Shown: piece after piece, positions 1 to 5,908 of the stretch
Layout: every line of letters begins with the position of its first letter
Numbering within the stretch: position 1 is the stretch's first letter
From: Desulfurococcales archaeon
Lineage (GTDB): Archaea; Thermoproteota; Thermoprotei_A; Sulfolobales; Desulfurococcaceae
Direction: 5' to 3'
NCBI GenBank assembly: GCA_027028805.1
Contig: JALVHX010000152.1
Span: 1 to 10,178, forward strand
Length of the DNA stretch: 10,178 nt
Translations under genes and position numbers: made by a program
The notes under the pieces: model-generated
Seen by the model: only the letters and a program-made list of their open reading frames with translations
Database searches by the model: none
What the model was told of the DNA's origin: nothing

Positions 1-621
1 TATACGGGAAGCGTCCTCAAGGCCCCGCTAACCGCCGCCGTCCTAGTCGTCGAGCTCGCCGGCAACCCCGCCCTGCTCGCCGCCACAGTCCCCGGGGTAG
101 CCGCCGCCTTCCTCGTCTCAGGCGACAAGAGCCTCTACAGGGCCCAGAAGCGGAGCAGGCTTGAATCACCCCTCCACAGGCCCGACATAGCCTTCGAGCT
201 CATGAAGACGATAAGAGTCGCCGACACAGAGATCAAGAAGATAAGCGTCTCCCCAACAACACCCATAGCCGAGGCCGCGGAGAAGATGAGGAGAAACAGG
301 CTCTCATCAATACCCGTGGTAGAGGAGGACACGCTGATAGGAACACTGTATCTACGCGACATATACAGGAGGGCCGCGGCAAGCCCCCACGACCCCGCCA
401 TAAAATACGCGCGGAAAACAACGCTAACGGTAGCACCCGACGACATACTCCTCAAAGCAATAATATACATGGGAGCCATGAGGACAAACAACATACCCGT
501 GACGACAAGAAACAACAAGTACCTAGGAATAGTAACACTCGCAAAAGCATCGGAGACAATAGCCGCAAAACTAAAACTATCCCACATAATAAACTATCAA
601 ACACAAACTCCAGCCTATTAA
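1..621 (+). CDS. ClC-family chloride channel/antiporter with C-terminal CBS pair (5' truncated)
   Basis: Reading frame 1 is open from base 1 to the TAA at 619-621 (206 residues), so the gene starts outside the window. The first ~57 residues match the end of the ClC membrane domain: GSVLKAPLTAAVLVVELAG, then a hydrophobic stretch, VSGDKSLYRAQ, and an R..SPLHR exit motif. In the family this part lies in the last helices of the pore. Residues ~67-190 form two CBS modules in tandem (VSPTTPIAEAAEKM..LSSIPVV..LIGTLYLRDI, then VAPDDILLKAIIYM..NNIPVT..YLGIVTLAKA). CBS pairs in ClC proteins usually bind adenine nucleotides and gate transport; that role is inferred here. The ATG at 202 is internal and would give only the CBS part. 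Codons become A-rich and T-poor after about base 400. The protein should be an inner-membrane anion channel or H+/Cl- exchanger. Confidence 0.87.
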   Translation, partial: YTGSVLKAPLTAAVLVVELAGNPALLAATVPGVAAAFLVSGDKSLYRAQKRSRLESPLHRPDIAFELMKTIRVADTEIKKISVSPTTPIAEAAEKMRRNRLSSIPVVEEDTLIGTLYLRDIYRRAAASPHDPAIKYARKTTLTVAPDDILLKAIIYMGAMRTNNIPVTTRNNKYLGIVTLAKASETIAAKLKLSHIINYQTQTPAY

Positions 622-632
622 CCAGATCAATA

Positions 633-645
633 CATTTGTTTAACC
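633..645 (+). terminator. Possible T-rich terminator after the ClC gene
   Basis: A short T-rich run (catttgttt) follows the ClC stop by 12 bases. Archaeal RNA polymerase often terminates at U-tracts without a hairpin. The tract is short and broken by a G, so this is a weak call. Confidence 0.22.
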
Positions 646-711
646 ATGCATATCATCTAATATATAATTATTAAATACATGAACTTGAGAGATAAACAAT
701 AGCTAATTATA

Positions 712-720
712 CTTATAAAT
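712..720 (+). promoter_or_regulatory. TATA box for the surface-protein operon
   Basis: The sequence cttataaat lies in a 136-base AT-rich gap (622-757) that contrasts with the GC-rich genes on both sides. A TATA box here predicts a transcription start about 25 bases downstream, near 742-746. That leaves a leader of only about 12-16 bases before the ATG at 758, and it rules against the TTG at 740 as the start codon. Confidence 0.6.
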
Positions 721-757
721 ACAGAACTATATAACAGTATTGGGGGCGAATAACGTT

Positions 758-1894
758 ATGAGAAAAAGAGCTATAATACTTATCGCGGCCGCTTCCCTGG
801 CCCTAGCCACAATCCCACTGCTCATAATGCTCGGCGGCAACGCGGGCGGACAAGGCGAGGGAAATAGGGAGCCGGGCACAATCAACCCGGGTTTTCCAGA
901 GGTTCCTTCTATGAGGTTGCCGCCTGCTGTAAGGAGGTTGTTAAATAAGAGAACGTTTAAGGGCGTCGGCCCCTATGCCGCGTATAGGAACTATACCTAT
1001 GTCGGTGAGGATGAGAACTTTTCCCTGGGCGCCGGATACATGGTTTCCACGCGTAGTGAGGCCGTCGAGACTGTTCGCCGCGTGGTGGAGGGGCTCGGCG
1101 CCTCCATGGATGCTTTTGTGGTGGACAAGGTTGCTGTTGGGAGGACATGGGTTGGATACGGCTATGTCTGGGATATAAGTTTCTATGATAAGAGGTATAG
1201 CGGTAACCCGGATCTCGTGGTGCGGCACATAAAGCATGTGAACATAGACGCTGTCACGGGGGCTGTGACGTATATAGAGATAACCGTTGAGGGCCGCGCC
1301 GCCGTGCGGCTCAACGAGACGCTCAGCAGTGGGGATGGGGATCAACGGCTCCTCCGCCTACTGCTCGGCGAGAACTATACCGTGTATTATGGGGAGCTGA
1401 GGGTTAAGGAGAGATACATCCACAGCCGCGAGGGGATCAGGTATGTCTACCTATACGACCAGTACTACAGGGGTATGCGTGTAATCAACTACCCGGCAAA
1501 CCCCTTCTCCTCGATCCCCTGCGCCGCCAAGCTCTCAGCAACCTATAGGGGTGGCGGAGGGGATGCTATGGATATCCTCTTCTCTTTCACCGGCTACCCG
1601 TTGTACAATATCACCTATTATCCCGCCGAGACGGTTGATGAGAGCGGTGCCCGCGCATTCGCCATAGACTATTTCGGCGAATTATTCAACGCGACAATAA
1701 ACATTACCAGCCTAGGCGTCGAGGGCCCGTTCATATACGTTGACTACCCAGAGGCTCTCTACCAGGTCTACCTCGTCAACGCCACCGTGTCCGTAGAACA
1801 CGAGGACTACTCCGTGGTCGCCAGTATCCAGCTGGCGATGCGTGGGAGAGACGATGTCGTTGACTACAGGGTGCTGGGCTATGAGAGGGGCTAG
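758..1894 (+). CDS. Unrecognised secreted/anchored surface protein, sequon-rich
   Basis: This 378-residue protein is not one I recognise. Residues ~4-25 are a strongly hydrophobic segment after MRKR, so it is a signal peptide or a single N-terminal membrane anchor, with the rest outside the cell. A Gly-rich linker follows. The exported part has Tyr-rich beta-type sequence and eight N-X-S/T sequons (NYT, NFS, NET, NYT, NIT, NAT, NIT, NAT), typical of archaeal surface glycoproteins. A segment ending IDAVTGAVTYIEIT resembles the end of PepSY-type domains (..IDA.TG.V..), which is a weak resemblance only. The start is ATG 758, with a G-run about 11 bases upstream and a fitting TATA box; an in-frame TTG at 740 is less likely. 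Its 3' end overlaps the next gene by 14 bases, so the two are probably co-translated. Codons end in T more often than in the minus-strand genes. Confidence 0.8.
   Translation: MRKRAIILIAAASLALATIPLLIMLGGNAGGQGEGNREPGTINPGFPEVPSMRLPPAVRRLLNKRTFKGVGPYAAYRNYTYVGEDENFSLGAGYMVSTRSEAVETVRRVVEGLGASMDAFVVDKVAVGRTWVGYGYVWDISFYDKRYSGNPDLVVRHIKHVNIDAVTGAVTYIEITVEGRAAVRLNETLSSGDGDQRLLRLLLGENYTVYYGELRVKERYIHSREGIRYVYLYDQYYRGMRVINYPANPFSSIPCAAKLSATYRGGGGDAMDILFSFTGYPLYNITYYPAETVDESGARAFAIDYFGELFNATINITSLGVEGPFIYVDYPEALYQVYLVNATVSVEHEDYSVVASIQLAMRGRDDVVDYRVLGYERG
1868..1873 (+). promoter_or_regulatory. Ribosome-binding site inside the upstream gene
   Basis: AGGGTG lies 7 bases ahead of ATG 1881 and within the coding sequence of the 758-1894 gene. 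It decides the start of the second surface protein and indicates translational coupling. Confidence 0.6.
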
Positions 1895-3308
1895 CCGCGC
1901 CGCGGCTATGGCCGCCATCCTGTTCTATCTGGCGGCGCATCTTTCCGCCCCCGTGCTGGCATATTATTATAGTGGGGGCGGGGCTGTCTTCTACAGCTCC
2001 TTCCAATATATATACACGAGATACTATTATATCGGCGATGTAAGCTACTCGATCCTGTGCAGATCCTTCTCGGGGGGCTCTATGCGGGTGGTTGTCCAGG
2101 GCGTTGAGCTTGACGGAGGCATCATGCATGCAAGGCTCTACATATTCTCCTCCCGCGGCCTAGACAACGTTGTCGACATGGCTGTGCCCCTGCCCTACAC
2201 GGGCGGCTCGATATACGCCTGGTGCGGCGGCGGAAAACTTGTCGTAGCCCAGGCTGTCTATAGGATCCATGCCGGGTACACGGAGTACTATGAGAGGATC
2301 CTGGGGGTGGGCCTGGGGAGCGGAGAAGTATTTGTTAACAAGGTTGTGCCGGTAGCTGTTCTCACGGGAGGCGCCACCTGGGGCTCCTATTACGAGTCGG
2401 GCAACATGGTCTACGTGAACAATACACTATACTACGCCAGGATCCTCAACGGCTACATAGCCATCGTGGGGATAGATGCGTCGAACTACACGGTGAGCCG
2501 TAGAAAGATAATACCGTGGCCCAGATCATACAGCCTACCCGCCGCCAGATACCCGTACACGGACGGCGCCCGCGTATACGCCGCCAACATAATATATGAT
2601 ATACGCGGGGACACGGTAGAGGAGATAAGCGTGGATGCTGAGGAGATCACGGGCTCCCTCCTAGCGGGCGACACATATCTCCTCCTCTACACGGACCCTG
2701 GGAACAACATGCACGCCGCGGCCGTGAGAAACGGCGGCATCGCTGCGGACCACGTCCTCGGGAACGCCACGGGCTATGCGCCGAGAGACAGGCCCGCCAT
2801 GGCGTTGCTCCCGGGGAGCGGGGAGGCGGCCGTGCTTCTCCCGAGAATCGGCGATGGCCCCTATATAGCCGTGCTGGACACTGGGAGCGGGGAGCCCAGG
2901 CTATCGGCGTCTCTGCCGCGGGGGATAAGCGTCATGGACGTGTTCTATCACGGAGACACCGCCTATGCGGCCGTCGCGGCGGGCTCCTCGATCATGTATG
3001 CAAGCCTCTCCACGGGACGCTACGTCGTGGAGGGGATAGAGAGCGAGTACATGCTCGTCGACGGGTGCCTGGGCGACATAGACGGGGACGGCTACACCGA
3101 TGTCCTGGGGGTCTTTGCGGAGCAGACGGGGAGGGAGCTGAGATACTATGTCAGGGCCTTCACGCCGAGCCCCGGCGACCTCGGCTCCGCGGGCGGCGTA
3201 GAGCCTCTCCCGGAGCCTGTGCTAGCGGCGCCCCTGCTCCTCCTAGCCATCGCCCTGTCCGCGGCGGCGCGCTCCCATTATCTCTCCCGGCGGCGCAGGG
3301 CATCGTAG
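1881..3308 (+). CDS. Unrecognised exported protein with calcium-loop repeat and C-terminal membrane anchor
   Basis: The protein has 475 residues. Residues 1-26 form a clear signal peptide ending SAPVLA before YYYSGG. The middle is rich in Gly, Tyr and Val, with short beta-strand-like segments suggesting a beta-propeller, though I cannot define blades. Residues 399-407 (DIDGDGYTD) match the DxDxDGxxD calcium loop of FG-GAP/integrin-type repeats. Residues ~447-463 are a hydrophobic helix followed by RSHYLSRRRRAS, giving a C-terminal anchor with the basic tail in the cytoplasm. There are three sequons (NNT, NYT, NAT). ATG 1881 is chosen because AGGGTG (1868-1873) lies 7 bases upstream and the signal peptide starts there; an ATG at 1842 would put a non-signal extension in front. 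The gene overlaps the preceding one by 14 bases and the convergent Nudix gene by 31. Function is unknown; an adhesive or ligand-binding surface role is inferred. Confidence 0.82.
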   Translation: MRGASRAAAMAAILFYLAAHLSAPVLAYYYSGGGAVFYSSFQYIYTRYYYIGDVSYSILCRSFSGGSMRVVVQGVELDGGIMHARLYIFSSRGLDNVVDMAVPLPYTGGSIYAWCGGGKLVVAQAVYRIHAGYTEYYERILGVGLGSGEVFVNKVVPVAVLTGGATWGSYYESGNMVYVNNTLYYARILNGYIAIVGIDASNYTVSRRKIIPWPRSYSLPAARYPYTDGARVYAANIIYDIRGDTVEEISVDAEEITGSLLAGDTYLLLYTDPGNNMHAAAVRNGGIAADHVLGNATGYAPRDRPAMALLPGSGEAAVLLPRIGDGPYIAVLDTGSGEPRLSASLPRGISVMDVFYHGDTAYAAVAAGSSIMYASLSTGRYVVEGIESEYMLVDGCLGDIDGDGYTDVLGVFAEQTGRELRYYVRAFTPSPGDLGSAGGVEPLPEPVLAAPLLLLAIALSAAARSHYLSRRRRAS

Positions 3309-3799
3309 TAGAGGATGGCTAGGATCGTCTTGGCATCCCTTATCTCCCCCCTCCATATCATCTCCAGGGCCTCGGCCAGGGGCTTCTCGAACACCTCTAT
3401 GAGCTCGTAGCTCTCGGGCCTGGCGCCCACGTAGCGGAGGCTCCTGGCTAGATATAGGTGCATCTTCTCCGTCGAGTAGCCGGGGGCGAGATAGAACTCC
3501 GCTAGCTTCACGAGCTCGCCGGGCTCGTAGCCGGTCTCCTCGACCAGCTCTCTCCGCGCCGTCTCGGCGGGGTCCTCGCCGGGCTCGACTACGCCGGCTG
3601 GTATCTCTATTATCCAGCCGCCCACCGGGGCCCTGTATTGGCGGAGGAGAATGATCCTGTCGTCAGGGAGAACCGGGAGGATGGCGGCGGACTCGGGGAA
3701 AACCACTATTTCCCGATAGATCCTCCTCCCGTCGGGTAGCTCCACGTCCCCCTTAACCAGGGTTACGCGGCGTCCCTTGAAGACTGTTTCAAGCCCCAT
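3278..3799 (-). CDS. Nudix hydrolase, ADP-ribose pyrophosphatase type
   Basis: This 173-residue cytoplasmic enzyme probably hydrolyses ADP-ribose (or ADP-sugars) to AMP and a sugar phosphate. The Nudix box G-X5-E-X7-RE-U-X-EE-X-G-U is complete at residues 69-91 (G69, E75, R83, E84, E87, E88, G90), so the metal-binding glutamates are intact. Pro106 lies 16 residues after Gly90, in LAPGYSTEKMHLYLA; a proline at that place is the family signature for ADP-ribose specificity. The upstream part (VLPDDRIILLRQYR..GGWIIEIPAG) is also typical. GGTGAGGAG just before the ATG includes the stop codon of the mutase gene (gap of 6 bases), so the two genes are co-translated. The last 31 bases overlap the convergent surface-protein gene tail to tail. 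The neighbouring mutase suggests recycling of sugar phosphates, but the exact substrate is unproven. Confidence 0.92.
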   Translation of the reverse strand: MGLETVFKGRRVTLVKGDVELPDGRRIYREIVVFPESAAILPVLPDDRIILLRQYRAPVGGWIIEIPAGVVEPGEDPAETARRELVEETGYEPGELVKLAEFYLAPGYSTEKMHLYLARSLRYVGARPESYELIEVFEKPLAEALEMIWRGEIRDAKTILAILYYDALRRRER

Positions 3800-3805
3800 G
3801 TCTCC

Positions 3806-5206
3806 TCACCCATACGTGGTCTTAGCGATCCGTGCCCCGTGCCTCTTAACGGTATCCCTCAACAGCTTCTCGAAGACCCTGGTCATCTCCTCGAGCCTCT
3901 CCCTCGAGGGGGCCTCTGCGTAGTATCTTATCTTCGGCTCCGTGCCGCTCCTCCTCACCAACAGCCATGAGCCATCCGGGTACTCGTAGCGGCGGCCGTC
4001 AATGCTCAGTATCTCCGCGGGCTCGCCCAGAGCCTCCAATAATCTCTCGACGAGCTCCCTGTACACGGGATCCCTTTTCTCGACGGGCTCCACTAGATAG
4101 CTCCTCCTCTCCCATGGATAATCCGGCACGCCATACTCCTCTAGGAGCCTTAGGAGAGGCTTTCCGGTCTCAACCATCTCGCGGACGATGAGCCCGGCCT
4201 GCCATATCCCGTCTACCCAGGGGCCCCACTCGGGGTCGATCAGCTTCCATGGCTCCGCCGCCAACAATATATTGGAGGCTCCGAGCTCCTTGACCCTCTC
4301 ATGGGTCTTCCCCAGCACGTAGCGCTCAACCCTGCCACCCATCCTCTCGACGACATCGTCTATGACGCGGCCGGTGTCAACGGTTGTGACGATGAGGCCT
4401 CCGCGGCGGTCGCGTAGCTTGAGGGCGGCGTAGAACGCTATGAGCCTGTCCTGTCTAATGAAGCCCTTGGCGGGGTCGAGGGCGGCGAGGCGGTCCGCGT
4501 CGCCGTCGTGTGCTAGGATCAGGTCTGGGCTGAAGCCCCTGTAGCCGGGGAGGAGGGGCTCCAGGACGTCGCGCCTCGGCTCCGGGGGCCTCGAGGGGAA
4601 GAAGCCGTCTGGGTTTGCGTTGACTGTTACGGGGACGGCTCCTATCATGCGGAGGAGCCTGGGCGTCGTGTTGTATGCGGCGCCGTTGGCGAGGTCCACG
4701 ACTATTCTCGGCTCCCATTTTCTCCTGGAGGGCTCTAGGCGGGCGTAGGCGTCGTATATGTACTCCTCGTGGATGCCGGGCTCCGTGTAGAATCCCCCCG
4801 CGTTCATCCATGGCTCCTCCCGGGCCTCCTCGACAAGCCTCTCGATCTCCGCCTCGAGGCTTCTGACGAACTCGTATCCGCCGGTGTCGTAGAACTTGAA
4901 CCCGTTGTATACCGGCGGGTTATGGCTCGCCGTAACCGACACGCCTACGCCTCTCCGTTTCAACGCCGCGTAGCCGGCGACGGGGGTGGGTGCTAATCCT
5001 ATATAGTAGGCGTCTCTTCCCCCCGCCATTAACCCCGCCATCAGGCTCAGGGAGAGCAGGGGGCTCGTCGTCCTGGGGTCGTGGACAACGTATCCGGGGG
5101 CCCCGATGAGCCTGGCGGCGGCCAGGCCGAGCCTGTAGGCTAGGACGGCGTTAACCTTGTCGGGATAAGTCTTCCTTATGCCCGCGGTCCCGAACAGCCT
5201 GCCCAT
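3806..5206 (-). CDS. Phosphoglucomutase/phosphomannomutase family protein (alpha-D-phosphohexomutase)
   Basis: The 466-residue enzyme moves a phosphate between C1 and C6 of a hexose (or hexosamine) phosphate through a phosphoserine. The N-terminus MGRLFGTAGIRK is the family opening. Catalytic Ser94 is in TASHNP (92-97), the metal loop is DGDADR (234-239, usually DGDGDR), and the phosphate-binding loop is RRSGTEP (418-424). The sugar-specificity loop is unusual: where GlmM/PMM enzymes have GE.SGH, this protein has AAEPWK (316-321), keeping Glu318. Length is normal. ATG 5206 is chosen because AGGTGG lies 8 bases upstream and the family sequence starts there; an in-frame GTG at 5230 would add eight unrelated residues. 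It lies 46 bases after the unknown gene and 6 bases before the Nudix gene, probably in one operon. The substrate (glucose, mannose or glucosamine phosphate) cannot be read from sequence. Confidence 0.92.
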   Translation of the reverse strand: MGRLFGTAGIRKTYPDKVNAVLAYRLGLAAARLIGAPGYVVHDPRTTSPLLSLSLMAGLMAGGRDAYYIGLAPTPVAGYAALKRRGVGVSVTASHNPPVYNGFKFYDTGGYEFVRSLEAEIERLVEEAREEPWMNAGGFYTEPGIHEEYIYDAYARLEPSRRKWEPRIVVDLANGAAYNTTPRLLRMIGAVPVTVNANPDGFFPSRPPEPRRDVLEPLLPGYRGFSPDLILAHDGDADRLAALDPAKGFIRQDRLIAFYAALKLRDRRGGLIVTTVDTGRVIDDVVERMGGRVERYVLGKTHERVKELGASNILLAAEPWKLIDPEWGPWVDGIWQAGLIVREMVETGKPLLRLLEEYGVPDYPWERRSYLVEPVEKRDPVYRELVERLLEALGEPAEILSIDGRRYEYPDGSWLLVRRSGTEPKIRYYAEAPSRERLEEMTRVFEKLLRDTVKRHGARIAKTTYG

Positions 5207-5214
5207 GACACAGG

Positions 5215-5220
5215 CCACCT
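5215..5220 (-). promoter_or_regulatory. Ribosome-binding site fixing the mutase start
   Basis: AGGTGG on the minus strand, 8 bases ahead of ATG 5206. It supports this start over the upstream GTG at 5230. Confidence 0.6.
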
Positions 5221-5252
5221 CCACGGCCACGGTTATTCTCTATTCCACGCGC

Positions 5253-5765
5253 CTACCGGCGCTTGCCGCGGAGGAGCTTCAGCCTCTTCTTCTCAGCCTT
5301 CTTCTTCTCCCTCTCCTCGCGTAGCTCCTCTATGGCGCCGGCTCCCTTGTATATTATCCCTGTTATGATCGGGGCTATGCCCGTCGCCTTCAGCATGATG
5401 TCCTCGAGCCTGCTCATGATCACGCTTGTGGGAGGCGTGTAGGGGACTATGCGGCGGGGATACACGGGCACATACTCCTCCCTTCTAGGTTCCCCCACCC
5501 TGGTGACCGCGTACACCAGCCATGTGCGGGGGAGGACGCCGTGGCGGAGAAGCTGGTCCCGGGGCAGGAGGAGCCTGTCGGGGAGGAGGAGCGAGGAGAC
5601 ATATATGTTGAGCATCCTAACCCTCTCCCTGCCGAGCCAGCCCTCGTAGGCCTCGAGGAGCTGGCCCTCGGCGTACCGGTACCCCTGCTTCCAGTACTGC
5701 CGCAGGAGGCCGCTATGCTTGACCGAGTAGTCCTGGCGGAGCCAGTCGATGATCACCAGGGGCAC
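5253..5765 (-). CDS. Unrecognised ~170-residue protein with a lysine/arginine-rich tail
   Basis: I do not recognise this protein. It has no signal peptide. The N-terminal half has predicted helices with aromatic residues (IDWLRQDYSVKHSGLLRQYW, then WLGRERVRMLNIYVSSLLLP); the middle has YVPVYPRRIVPYTPPTS; the last ~25 residues are a strongly charged helix (EELREEREKKKAEKKRLKLL) ending GKRR. The tail suggests nucleic-acid or ribosome contact, or a coiled coil; this is inference. Start choice is uncertain. GTG 5765 has GGGGTGG ending 6 bases upstream; an in-frame TTG at 5771 has AGGTG 9 bases upstream and would add two residues. It is probably the first gene of an operon with the mutase and Nudix genes, since only 46 bases separate it from the mutase ATG. 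Its leader can form a possible pseudoknot over the ribosome-binding site. Confidence 0.75.
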   Translation of the reverse strand: MPLVIIDWLRQDYSVKHSGLLRQYWKQGYRYAEGQLLEAYEGWLGRERVRMLNIYVSSLLLPDRLLLPRDQLLRHGVLPRTWLVYAVTRVGEPRREEYVPVYPRRIVPYTPPTSVIMSRLEDIMLKATGIAPIITGIIYKGAGAIEELREEREKKKAEKKRLKLLRGKRR

Positions 5766-5772
5766 ATCCAAC

Positions 5773-5821
5773 CACCCCTACACCTGGTCCCCGGGGGGAG
5801 GGGTGATGCGGCGCGGGGACC
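5773..5821 (-). promoter_or_regulatory. Possible pseudoknot in the leader of the 5253-5765 gene
   Basis: On the minus-strand RNA, GGUCCCCG (5821-5814) pairs perfectly with CGGGGACC (5793-5786), an 8-pair stem with a 20-base loop. Inside that loop, CACCCCU (5805-5799) is perfectly complementary to AGGGGUG (5779-5773), which is the ribosome-binding site. The order arm 1, arm 2, arm 1', arm 2' is that of an H-type pseudoknot, with loops of 8, 5 and 6 bases. Stem 2 would hide the ribosome-binding site. The region is G/C-rich, so chance pairing is a real alternative. Confidence 0.3.
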
Positions 5822-5908
5822 CGGATAGAATAGTGATCAGGTGTATGTGGAATATAGTTGTTGTCCAAGTCCTTCCTGGAGGCCCTTGGGCGGCGGCCGG
5901 CGCCGACG

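Noticed and set aside
740..757. TTG 740 as the start of the first surface protein
   Set aside because: It lies at or before the transcription start predicted from the TATA box; ATG 758 starts directly at the signal segment.
5207..5230. GTG 5230 as the mutase start
   Set aside because: It adds eight residues not seen in the family, while ATG 5206 has a good ribosome-binding site and begins with the family opening.
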